64,000 nucleotides of DNA, taken from positions 25,244,506 through 25,308,505 of the forward strand of contig NC_073694.1 of the NCBI RefSeq assembly GCF_029784165.1, in the 5' to 3' direction. Each line of letters begins with the position of its first letter. Position 1 is the stretch's first letter. Below are positions 37,565 to 48,009 of this stretch, piece after piece. This stretch comes from Wyeomyia smithii (Eukaryota; Arthropoda; Insecta; Diptera; Culicidae). Under the pieces are notes generated by a model. The model was not told the origin of the DNA. It made no database searches and saw nothing but the letters and a program-made list of their open reading frames with translations. A program made the position numbers and the translations under genes.

Positions 37565-38955
37565 GGCCGAAAAAGGAAATAATTCCAAATTAACCTTAGA
37601 ATGGGCGAAAAGTGCTTCTTAACACCTTCTAAAAGCCAGAAAAGGCCAAAATAGAATATGATCTCAAATTAAGCTCAGAATCGCCGAAAACCCCTTCTGA
37701 AGGCCAGAAAAGGTCAAAAAAGAAAATCCCAATTGAGCTCAGCATAGCTGAAAACCCCTTCTTAAAGCCAGAAAAGGCCAAAAAAAGGAATGATCTCAAA
37801 TTGAGCACAGAATGGCCGAAAAGTGCTTCAAAAGGCCAGAAAAGGCCGAAATAGAAAATGATCCCAAATTGAGCTCAGAATCTCCAAAGACCTCATCAAA
37901 GGCCAATGATTTCAAGTTAGAACCACCTTAGAACCACCAAAAACCCCTTATAAAACCAGAAAAGGCCAAAATAGATAATGATTTCAAAATAAGCTCAGAA
38001 TGGCAGAAGAGTGCTTCAAAAGGCCAGTAAAGGCCGAAATAGAAAATTATCCCAAATTAAACTCAGAATGGTTGAAAACCCCTTCTAAAGGCTGAAAAAG
38101 GCCAAAAAGGGAAATGATCCCAAATTAAGCTCAGAATGGCTGAAAACCCCTTCTAAAGGCCAGAAAAGGTCAAAAAGAAAATGTTCCCAAATTAAGCTCA
38201 GAATGGCTAAAAATCCCTTCTAAAGGCCAAAAAGGGAAATGATCCCAAATTGAGCTCAGAATGCCCGAAAACCCCTTCTAAAGGCCAGAAAAGGTCGAAA
38301 TAGAAAATGATCCCAATTTAGGTTCAGAATGATTGAAAACCCCTTCTAAAGGCTGTAAAGGTTCAATAAATAAAATGATCCCAAATTAAGCTCATAATGG
38401 CCGAAGAGTGCTTCTAAAGGCCAGAAAAGGCCGAAATAGAAAATGATCCCAAATTAAGCTCAGAATGGCTGAAAACCTTTCCTAAAGGCTAGAAAAGGCC
38501 AAAAAGGGAAATGATCCCAAATTAAGCTCAGAATGGCAGAAAAGTGCTTCTAAAGGTCAGAAAAGGCCGAAATAGAAAATGATCCCAAATTAAGCTCAGA
38601 ATGGCTGAAAACCTTTTCTAAAGGCTAGAAAAGTCCAAAAAGGGAAATGATCCCAAATTGAGCTCAGAATGTCCGAAAACCCCTTCTAAAGGCAACAAAA
38701 GGCCGAAATAGAAAATGATTCCAAGTTAAGCTCAGAATGGCAAAAAACCCTTTCTTAAAGCCAGAAAAGGCCAACAGAAAAATGATCCCAAATTATGCTT
38801 CCCCCAAGTGCTTCTTAAGGCCAGAAAAAGCCGAAATATAAAATGATCCAAAATTAATCTCAGAATGGCAGTAAACTCCTTCTAAACGCCAGAAAAGGCC
38901 AAAAAGGGTAATGATCCCAAATTAGGCTCAGAATGGCCGAAAAGTTCTTCTAAAT
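37565..38955. repeat. Second array of the 68 bp minisatellite, about 20 units
   Basis: The same unit as at 20.9-24.1 kb (AAATGATCCCAAATT, AGCTCAGAATGGC, TTCTAAAGGCCAGAAAAGGC), but most units have TTAAGCTC instead of TTGAGCTC, GAATGGC instead of GAATCGC, and AAAACCCCTTCT instead of AAAAGTGCTTCT. The array has therefore been homogenised separately from the first one. It sits inside composite repeat copy C. Confidence 0.93.
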
Positions 38956-39192
38956 AACGTGCTATATTTGGATACATTTGCTTGATTAGTTCCCGAGTTA
39001 TGTAGAAATTTGTGTTTCATTTGTTGGGACCCCTCCCTTCCAGAGAAAGAAGCGGCCTCAAACTATCATAGGAACCGTTCCCAGCCTCAAAAACCCCTGT
39101 ATACAAATTTTCATGTCGATCGGTTCAGTAGTTTTTAAGTCTATATGGATCAGACAAACAGACAGACAGAACTGCATTTTTATATGTTTAGA

Positions 39193-39931
39193 TTTCGGTA
39201 AATAGGTGTTTTTTCACGGTATAGTTTTTTGTAAGTATTCCGTGATTCAGTCTCATAGAATTTTTCTGTACAACAACCAGAGTTTCTAAGCTACGATACT
39301 TTGAATAAAACATGTGCCAAAATGCCTATGCCGTTTTAGAAAATTACTCTTGGGTTTGAAAAATATATCTACAAATAAGTCTACAAAATTTTATTTAGAA
39401 CAAAAATGTTCGACTGAATGTTTGCGTATTTTCAGATCATTTGGCATGGAAACGCTCAATGTTTTCATTCGAACTGAATGAAAAACTTAGTATGTGACGA
39501 CTGTGTTAGTATTAACGCTGATCTGATGTGTTAAGAAAATTATGAGGAATTGTATGCACCATGAGATTTTGTATAACTTTGCTGAACCCCGCAACTTTCT
39601 ACGAAGTCGGTACCGTTTGATAAGTTAAGGTCAACATACAAAGACTTGTTGTGAAAATTTCTTGCGTCACGTAGTGGCAGGAATTTGCGACGAGCTGTTT
39701 ATCAAACAAAGGCCTTTCACCTTTTGAATAACTTTGCTGAAGACCGCAGTTTTCTAGAAAATCAGAAACGTGAGAAAAGATAAGATCAAAATACGAAATA
39801 TTTCATGCATATTGTTCTAGCGGTGGGATTCCGTACTAAACTGTCTATCCATCCAGAAGCCCTTGATCATCTGATCAAGTTAGCAGAAGACAACTTTCGT
39901 AGGTCGTCGGAAGGAGGTGCTGATATATATT
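39193..39931. other. No gene; two worn direct copies of a short phrase
   Basis: ATAACTTTGCTGAACCCCGC (39573) and ATAACTTTGCTGAAGACCGC (39732) head two similar stretches about 160 bases apart, both followed by ACTTTCTA/GTTTTCTA and GATAAG. This suggests an old tandem duplication or repeat. No coding sequence was recognised. Confidence 0.4.
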
Positions 39932-39935
39932 TAAA

Positions 39936-41094
39936 CTGCCTATAATCGCATATCAGTCCCATCTGGAAAATCATCGAGTGAAGAAAATAACGTTTAAAGA
40001 TATTTTTCTTGTTTTGGGTATTTCACTTGTTTGGGGTGGGTTATTCTTATTTTTTCGACATAATGTAATGAATTAGACCTTAATCATAACTTCTTCATTA
40101 AATAATTGACTTTTTCGTGAAAATTACAATGAATAATAAGAAAGAGACTGATATGCGATTATTTGAGTCATCGAGTAGCAAAATAATCGCATACCAGTCT
40201 CACTTTCAACCGCTCGGTGTAGGGGTAATCATATTTTTCTCAAGTATTTCGAATATGGGCAAATGTTTATGGCCGCAGATAGCTTCTAAATATGTTGGAT
40301 GGAGAATGACGGACACGTTCACCCATTTCTTACCCTGACTTTAAGGTCATCGTTGAAAAAGCAAACTATAAGGCTGAAGTCTTGGATATGCTACTGAATA
40401 ATTTCCTTTTTTACCTCTTCAGTGTTTCGCAATACGTGCTGAATAAAATGATTCCGCATTAGCCCGTTCATTCGGCATATTGGAAAAGTGGTATTGAGAA
40501 AGGGAAGTTTCCATCTTCATTACAACAGTGATTAGACGGAAGACGACAGCGATGAAAAGAGGTACACGCTGTTTTCTGCTAAGCAACTAAATACGATTTC
40601 TTCTGAGCTCTGACAATTTTAACTTGAATGATCATTTGAGGTGAGCAGATCATCCACAGGGAATAAACCCCTTACAGGAAGCAGCATTGCTCAAGGCTAT
40701 TATCCCTCTGATTGGTGAAACCAATAACATTCCGGGAACGAACTTTCTAAAAAACTGCAGTTTCAGTGTCTACCTTAAACTAACCTTTGTGTGGAATTCA
40801 TTTGAAACAACTTGCAACTTGGAAACTTGGGAAAAGCTTGGAAAACAGCACCAAATATTTGTTACATGGATTTAAGAAAAAAATATGGCCATACTTAGGA
40901 AAAACATTTGGTGGGACTGATATGCGATTATTTCTAAAATGGGACAATTTGATCTCGCATTTTTTTCTGACTTCTTTAAAAAAACATACTTTTTTGTTTC
41001 CTTGATCGGTAGTAAAGCAAGAAATAGGTGTAATCTGATATTTAACTCAAAAACGATGAAAATCAATATGGGACTGGTATGCGATTATAGGCAG
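39936..41094. mobile_element. 1.16 kb terminal-inverted-repeat element with TAAA flanks
   Basis: The left end CTGCCTATAATCGCATATC is inverted at the right end (ATGCGATTATAGGCAG) for about 26 bp with one difference. TAAA flanks both ends (39932-39935 and 41095-41098). Inside, the terminal motif recurs: a palindrome at 40144-40202, and a third copy GGGACTGATATGCGATTATT at 40914. Interior frames are short; no transposase motif was recognised. It is probably a nonautonomous or decayed DNA transposon of unassigned superfamily. Confidence 0.65.
40144..40202. repeat. 59 bp palindrome carrying the terminal motif
   Basis: GAGACTGATATGCGATTATT at 40144 pairs with AATAATCGCATACCAGTCTC ending at 40202, with one mismatch and a 17-base loop. 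The same GACTG-TATGCGATTAT motif forms the ends of the surrounding element, so this may be a nested copy of a tiny relative or an internal rearrangement. Confidence 0.75.
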
Positions 41095-41098
41095 TAAA

Positions 41099-42240
41099 CT
41101 GGGTGTTATGCATTGGGCAGTGAAGCGATTCCAAACTTATGATGTGTAGAAGCTCCTGTTTTATACCTTTTTTGAGTATTTACTGAGTTTTTTTTATTTT
41201 TTTTTGTTATTTTATTTAACCCTGGAAAGATGGACTTATTCTAAAATGATTCTAAAATGATGCATGAATTTTCAATCATTAAAGATGCAAGCTTTTGTTT
41301 AAAATTTTTAATAATGTGTGATCATTACGGTGTTAACACATCGATACATAACATATACCAGATTTAGTTTTTTGAAAAACGAGAAGGGATTCGCACTTTT
41401 TAAAAAAGTGACTAGTCAAATTGACGCAGACTATCTTTCTAGGATTAAATTTATTTGGCCGGAATTGCAATGAATTTGAATGTTATCGCAGAATTTTGAC
41501 ATTTTTCTAATTTTTTGTTCGTATCGTTCGATCGGTTCCTGCATGTTCGTACCTATTTTTTGATAATTTAGATTTAGCTGTTTTGTCGTCATCCTTGATT
41601 AGATATCCTTCTTTATACTGTTTCAAAGTTTTTAATTTATTCTGCAATAGCTGTTTTAATTGTTTCAGTCTCAAAAAGATCCATGATTTGCATCTTGGTG
41701 TATAGTTGTTTCTAATACTTTAAGGCGAATATCGTTAATGTGTTTTGCATGGGAATTTTCTCTTTTTCATTTTCGTACAATATGTTTTCTTCAGTTAGTT
41801 ATTATTTATTTCTGTTCCAATTATTGTCATATGTTAGTTCATTATCCTCTGACTTTTTATTTATCATTTAATAATAATTTAGTTTATTGGTCATAAGATT
41901 TGTTCTTCGTTTCATATTTGCCTCATTTTCGTTTTCGTCCATTTGCTTGCTCAACATACTTTATCAGTGTGCAATTGTTCGAATCACATTTTTGTATAAT
42001 TTCCCAACGTGGTTTTATTGAATAACTACTCGCTTTATGCTTTTTTTTTACTTCGACAGTCGGTTGGAATGTTCCTCATTTTACCTTTGTTATTTTGTAT
42101 CCAAAAACTACAATCATGATCCTTAATTTAGCGCTCTTCGTTTACTAATCATGATTTTGAACTGTAAATTTATATTATCAGGTTTTTTTTCAAAATTTTG
42201 CTGTAAACCAGCGAAAATAATTTGATAAGAAAAAAACTTA
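41099..42240. other. No recognisable gene; AT-rich
   Basis: AT-rich with frequent TTTT runs and no clear period. No coding sequence, terminal repeat or RNA gene was seen. Confidence 0.45.
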
Positions 42241-42244
42241 TGAG

Positions 42245-42470
42245 AACACTCAACTTTCTAGGAGGCTGGACATGTCACGAGAACGCCCTCACAGAGCGAA
42301 AAATAATCTTTGAAGCTAAAATTCTAACAGCTTCAAGTAAAAGCAAAATTATAGCGAAACGTGTTTTTCAGAACATGCCACGGCCACACAGCAGCTGATT
42401 CTGTTGTGGTTGGAATCCGTAGCACAGTAACCTCCTTAAGAACGTGCTCCACAGTAAATTTGTTCATTAT
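42245..42470 (+). repeat. Inverted pair, left member
   Basis: Contains GGCTGGACATGTCACGAGAA, CGCCCTCACAGAGCGAAAAA, TCTAACAGCTTCAA, AATCCGTAGCACAGTAACCT and CACAGTAAATTTGTTCA. The same order of phrases occurs inverted at 44525-44755. The left member has lost the open frame present in the right one. Confidence 0.75.
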
Positions 42471-44524
42471 TATATTATTATATTAAATTATTTTATTATA
42501 TTACTTTTTAGTTTATTTCTTCCAATGGCCCTTTTTTATTGTTTTAACTCAGTTTTTACCTAGTTCAATTGACAATAGTATTTAGTAGCCATTCAGAATA
42601 CACTTCCTTGATGTGGTTTAGGATTAGACAGAACTCTTACAACAATATGATAACAAATAATGCAGAAATAATTGAAAAACGCTCAACCCACTCAACCGAA
42701 CTCAAAATAATGTTCGCCGCGTCTGTCTTTAGCTTTATCTTCTTGCCAATCGATTTCCATATCCGCTGAAGTGCATCGAATGTCCGGTCCCACCGTCGTT
42801 GTCACAGTGCCAGCAATCATCGTTCCATCATCAGTTAGTATCTCTGCATATTGCCGGCAAGCACGAAAGCACATGTTATCTGTGTAATTTTCCTAACTAA
42901 CTGACTGTGCACAGCAGACAGGCCCGGCAGCGAGGACACCAATCTCTGCTGCTACTGGACTACCTAACGAGTTTGGTCCTATTAGTTCGAACCGTCGTCG
43001 TCATCGTAGTCGTCGCACTCGGGTTAGTCAAGAGTGTATCACCGTACCTGCCCGCAGTGCGAGGGAGGGAGATAGCTGACGATAATAATAAAAATAATTA
43101 GAACAGATGTCGGACGAAAACTCAATTATCACGTCAGGCATTTACTGCTACGTTAGTAGCAAAACAACAATTCCGAGCTTGACTGTGTAATCAGGTCGCA
43201 TCCCGTGCGCTTCCACTGAGTTTAGCTTTGATGGGGGCGCATGGTTTTCGGCAAACTAGGAGGACTAGGAGGAGGAATGATTGTTGGAGTCACTCAGTGG
43301 TAACAGCTGTAACATAGTGCGGAGCACTTGTTGAAATAAGCCAGAGTTCCTTCCGGCGCCATACTGCCCAAAACAATTAACATTTATTGCTCTAATTGAT
43401 GGCTGAACTTTAGTAGAACATTCATCTGCCGATTGCAGAGTGATTGATCGAAGCTATTAACATTATTTGCGTTACGCGATAAAATTACTTTTTTCTCTAA
43501 GTACTACAATCTTACTCCATCCTCATGAGGACAATTTGTGATAAGAAGCATAAATCGATATCAGCATGACAGACACGGTCCTCTTGAATATTTTTTCGTT
43601 TGTTTGCCGCAACCAGCATTCTTGAAAGTTTCTTCCCATTCCGTCCCGGTGACAGTAACGAAGCGGACGGGTTGCGGTTTTCCTCGTTTTGCTCTACTAG
43701 AGTTCGATGCGGGATCTCTTCAGCCGTCAGTCGCCAATAAAGTTTTATCACCACTCGAAGCAGTCAGCATTCTTCCACCGGAACCCGAGATTTAATTCTT
43801 TGCACATGAAACCCCCGAGAAAAGAAAGTTGAAAGTGAGGGGCTTAAACATAAAAGTCTTTCACGTCATGGGCAAACGGTAAACTTTTTTCTTTAATGAA
43901 AAAACGGGTTTTCTTTGAGAATCTCATCATCATATTGCACTTGAAAGCACGTACAACAAAGCACAAACGTTCTACGATAACTTTCAGGTAAATTACCGGA
44001 AAATTTACCTGATGTCGCGGGAAGAATACGTAATTGTGAATCTAATTGATATCCCAATAGAGAAAAAACGAGTTTTTTGTGTTTTTGATCACTATTTGTA
44101 GACCCCATTTCGGTATCGAGCAACATGTCACAATAGCTGACATAATTGTTTGTATAATTCCGTTAATGTCGCAAATCCCACACTTGACTGCGGTTGTGCG
44201 GTCGAACGCAACATCGCTACTGTTGATTTCGATAGGTGGAGCCTCGCGGCCACAAATCACGTAGCCGTCGGAATCATCACCAATAGTCAATGCACCTGGT
44301 AGCTTGCTTGCCTGCCTGCCTGGCATAATGTTAATAGCCTTTGATAGCTCTGCAGAGGGCCACAAATTAGCCTACCGAGCGTCAATGGCTGGAAACGAAA
44401 GGCTTAAGCACCGCAATCTGCATGTAGAACGGGGAAACAAACCCGAAACGGGTTTGCAGTGTGTTTTATGATGCGGGAAGAACGCTATCTGGTTTCCATT
44501 TCAGGTGCGGATGTTGTGGGCCGA
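42471..44524. other. No recognisable gene between the inverted pair
   Basis: Mixed to GC-richer DNA with a short GTC/GTAGTCGTCG stretch near 42990. A minus-strand frame of 107 codons (44042-44365) has no recognisable domain. The region could be host DNA or the interior of an element bounded by the inverted pair. Confidence 0.4.
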
Positions 44525-44760
44525 TAGCAATCTAGTGAATAAATTTACTGTGAACGAGGTTACTGGGCTACGGATTCAAACCACAGCGGCTGGGTGGCTG
44601 TGGCAGGCTCGGAATGAAACGATTCGCTTTTGATTGAAGCTGTTAGACTCTTAGCTTTAAATATTATTTTCTTGCGGATCGCTGTTAGGGCATTCTCGTG
44701 ACAGGTCCAGCCTTTTAGAAAGTTCTTCAAATTATTTTCACTGTCTAAATCTAAGGTCAA
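44525..44760 (-). repeat. Inverted pair, right member, with a 66-codon frame
   Basis: The reverse complement of the 42.25 kb segment. On the minus strand it is open from 44760 to 44560 and contains KGWTCHENALTAIRKKIIF and then KSLTASIKSESF. The left member encodes a similar string in pieces (GGWTCHENAL; KIIFEAKILTA). This hints that the sequence was once coding, perhaps in a transposon, but I do not recognise the protein. Frame conservation across the two diverged copies is only partial. Confidence 0.5.
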
Positions 44761-45104
44761 GTTTAGTTTGGATTGTTCTTCTGACCTCTTTATCTTTTAT
44801 ACATTTGCAAGCATGAAAGATGTAAATGTATGAAAGTTCTGTCATTTGTTTTCAAAACTATTTTGTTAAAAAAACTGAAGCTAATAATAGCAGAAAATCA
44901 TAATGAAAATTTTAGTATATTCGAATTTAAAATTTTCAAGTGTTACTGAACAACAGGTAGAAATGCGTTAGCATAACTTTAACCCATTGAAAAGGGCAAG
45001 GAAATAATTAGTATGTAGACTAAATAAAAATAAAGCACCCATTAATCCTTTGAGCTAGAGCTTGACGACCTCACATCGTAGTTGCTCCTTTGTGGTGGTT
45101 CCTA

Positions 45105-45400
45105 GCTAGGGAAGTTGCACGAAGAACTACGTATATGACTACTTGAGATTTGTTCACCACCTTCAATGCAATGTAGGAACAACAATTCAGTAGCTTCCGC
45201 CTCGTACAGATCGAAAACAGTGCCGTCCTTAAGGTCGTTAAGGTTAAAAACGAGGTTATAAGGAAGGAGATGTAATATTCGTTGTTTTTGGAGACCGAGT
45301 TTACCTCTGCATCTCCACGATTGCAACGGTGAGGAAATGTTTGTGTCATCGTGGTAAGTAACGGAATCGAATAATGTTGCGCAAGAAGTAATCCTAAAGC
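45105..45400 (-). pseudogene. LINE ORF2 C-terminal fragment (second copy)
   Basis: On the minus strand the order LPYNLVFNLNDLKDGT, DLYEAEATELLF and then ISSSHIRSSS matches the tail of the fragment at 5.53-5.8 kb (LIPYLNDRKD, DLCKAEATKLL, IPSSHIRGS). Nucleotide similarity continues past the stop. The region upstream is diverged or frameshifted. It is a second truncated insertion of the same or a close LINE family. Assignment to a LINE depends on the first copy. Confidence 0.45.
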
Positions 45401-45559
45401 GAAGACTAGCGATTAGTAAAAACAACGAGAGTTAGTTGGTTTAAAGTTGATGATTTCTCTTGAGAAAGTAAACGCATTTCGGCAGACGTGGTTCATTGAA
45501 AAGTATGTGTTACGTATACAAACTTAACAGAAAATAAGCACCCCTAATCACTGGAAAAT

Positions 45560-46440
45560 AAAAGACGAAATAGAAACATTGCGTAAACAAACAAATTCGA
45601 AACCAAAAACTGCAAGTAGTAAAATTAGGTGAAAACACTTGTGAAAGTTAAACGAAACTTTAAATCGAATCATTAAAACCCTGTTGGAAAATTGTGCACA
45701 AATGAAGTTTGAAAATTACAAATCGCTTAAATAATAAAGCAGGTAACTGAAAAAAAGGAAAAACTGGACAAGTATAAAATAGTAAAAAAAAAGAAAATTT
45801 TGATAAGAAAATGCTACAAAATCTTCTGAAAGATGACTATGAAAAAAATAAAAAAAAAAATTAGAAGAAAAATGAGGAGTTAGAACTAGAGTACGAACTA
45901 AATTAGGTAAATAATGAAACAACATTGAGTAAAAATAACTAACAACAAGAATCTCCTAACCTTTTTTTTCATATAAAGAAAAGAAATAAAAAAAAATAAA
46001 AAGCAGCGGAACAGTGTAACTAGAAACTAAAGTACAAATAGCAAACTCAATTAAAACATGCAGAGCTGTTTCAACCCGGTAAAAAATAATAATATAATTT
46101 AAATGCCATGGAAAGAAAAACAAAAAAGTAATGAAAATTCACACTAAAAAAAGCGGCTACAGAAGGTGATAACATTAAAAGACTAAAATAAAAAAAAATT
46201 GAAAACGTTCGAAATTCGACAAAACATTAACAATAAAATTAGCAAATCATACAAAGATGGAAAATTATAGTGAACATTATTGTTAAATAAGTGTCAAAGA
46301 TAGCAAAACAAAATGAAATGAGGCCGGATTAAAATCGATTGAATAATCAAAAGATTAAAATCGATTGAAAGCCTTGAAAAAAAAGGAGTTTTTAATAACT
46401 AAAGCTGTTGAGAACTCGAAAAATAAATCCACGGGATAAC
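45560..46440. repeat. A-rich degenerate tract
   Basis: A-rich, low-complexity DNA with phrases such as AAAAAGTAAAAAAAAAG and AAAATTAGC. No clear period. It directly precedes the head of a mariner-type relic at 46.47 kb. Confidence 0.5.
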
Positions 46441-46469
46441 GTTTGCGGTAAAAAAAGGACAAACATTGC

Positions 46470-46590
46470 TGATTTTTTATGGGTTTACCTTCACACGCAC
46501 CGATGAAACTACTCATGCAGCATCAATCATTGTAACCCATGAGTCAGCAGAAAAAAATTGACAGCTCTATCAGTCGAACACTAAGCGCAA
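46470..46590 (+). mobile_element. Head fragment of second mariner-type family (copy 1)
   Basis: GATTTTTTATGGGTTTACC, CACACGCACCGATGAAACTA, CAGCAGAAAAAAATTGACAG and CTCTATCAGTCGAAC match the heads preceding the transposase relics at 53.8, 62.4 and (inverted) 47.2 kb. The body is absent here: the sequence diverges after 46590. Confidence 0.65.
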
Positions 46591-46689
46591 GCCCGGCGTC
46601 ACACTATTCTCCCGAATGGGTAGTGAGAAATAGAAAAGCTTTGGGGGTGACAATAGGATGCCAATGGAATGTTTAAGAAAAATTTAATT

Positions 46690-47230
46690 TTCGATTTTCG
46701 TTCAGTAATAAGATTTGCATTAAAAAATTGACTTTTTTCAACTGGGGGACGTAGGACGAGTTCGTCAATGTGGGTATCACATCAGCCACAGCAATATCTT
46801 GAAGTTGATGTGTGAAATGAACATCACCTCGGAGCTGACTTCCTTCGTAGGGGAAGCAAAATACGAAGTGCCCTGCCAGTCGTTGCCATCCAGGGTGAGA
46901 TTCCCTGGTCTTCCTCTTCAGCATCTTTTGAAACTTGTTGTCGCTCAGGGTCGTCGGCCGTCTGGAACAGGGCTTTTTTTCGATGCTTTGATTGTTGTCC
47001 AGTAGTACCTAGATGTTGAAGATGCCGGAACGAGCGTACCCGACGTCCCTTTGCCGCACGATGTCCGTTTTCGAAGCGACGGAGTACCGTTCTTTGATCG
47101 CGCACACTTCTGAACGGAGTAACTTCACTGTTTTCGCCATCACAGTTATAGTTCGAGTCAATTTTTTTCTGCTGAATCATGGCTTACTATGATTGAAGCT
47201 ACCTGGGTGGTTCCGTCAGGGCATGTGAAA
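46690..47230 (-). pseudogene. Mariner-type transposase relic (copy 2), internally deleted
   Basis: Read on the minus strand: a head with CACATGCCCTGACGGAAC and CAGCAGAAAAAAATTGACTC, a start MAKTVKLLRS near 47140, a helix-turn-helix-like remnant, then a jump straight to LDGNDWQGT-like sequence (SPWMATTGRALR in the open frame, LTLDGNDWQ in another), and a remnant of the PPNVPQL region near 46740. The first catalytic aspartate region is lost in the deletion. The opposite orientation to the neighbours at 46.47 and 48.0 kb suggests a nested insertion or a local inversion. Confidence 0.7.
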
Positions 47231-48005
47231 AAAACGGTTAAAAAATTGAAACTTTGACCGCACTGAGGCTCTACTTCCCGAACTAAAATTTTGCACCGGA
47301 TTTTTTTTTCGAGGAGACAAAACTTTCGAAATGAAATGAAATTCTCAAAGTCGATTCTTGTTGGAACCCTAATCAACAATAAAAAAATATTGAAAATTAA
47401 AGTTATTCAGGTTGGTGCAGAATACAAAATATATAGTGTTATTTTTTTTGGTATTTCCTAGTTGCCAGTTGCCACAACCCTTACGGAAACTAGTTGGTCC
47501 ATCTTTGTTGTACAACAAGTATAAGATGTCAAGTAGGTAAACAAATATGAGCAATTTCCCTGCTGAACCACTCCAAATTGATGTGTTTGGAATCATCCCA
47601 GAGTAAAATAAATGATTCACCCTAATGAAAGCCAAGATTGACATACCTAATGAACATTGAAATAATTTACAACTGGTTAGAACGAGTTGTGAGTCATTTT
47701 AGAAGCCAGTTCTGTAATTTTCCATATTAAGCTTTCGGTTGCCCAGAAAACGGTTGAGTCCCAGAAGGTCGATTTTCGGTCGAAATTTTATTCTGTATTT
47801 TTAAGTCATTTGGCATCGAAGAAAAATTTTCGATTTTCCCAATATCATGTATTCCCCCCTTAGTAGGTTTTCAAGGGTAGAAAAATCACAACTTTGAGCA
47901 CTTTGAGGCACTCTTATATCACGTCCGATTGAGCTGAAGTTTTGCACAGATAATTTTTTTGGGTCAATGAACAAAATGTACATGGTCGGTTTTCGAATTT
48001 TGACC
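47231..48005. other. No recognisable gene
   Basis: Mixed AT-rich DNA with no recognisable coding sequence; short frames only. It separates two oppositely oriented transposase relics of the same family. Confidence 0.45.
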
Positions 48006-48009
48006 CTAA

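Larger units (their letters stand above)
35895..39192 (+). repeat. Composite interspersed repeat, copy C, interrupted by a SINE and a minisatellite array
   Basis: The head lacks the ACTAGCTGACCC start; recognisable similarity begins with TTTGCGATTTGTTTGTA and then GATTGGTTTTATCGGAA. CATATTGGGTGG and GGAAGTCGTCATCTTGG units follow (36060-36560), then 150 bp units (36600-37560), a minisatellite array (37565-38955), and the standard tail (38960-39192) with TATATGGATCAGACA, GACAGACAGA and ending TTTTTATATGTTTAGAT. The repeat therefore encloses the array completely. Confidence 0.75.

Noticed and set aside
44042..44365. A 107-codon minus-strand frame with several cysteines
   Set aside because: No known motif spacing, no splice or promoter context, and a second frame is open over much of the same DNA.
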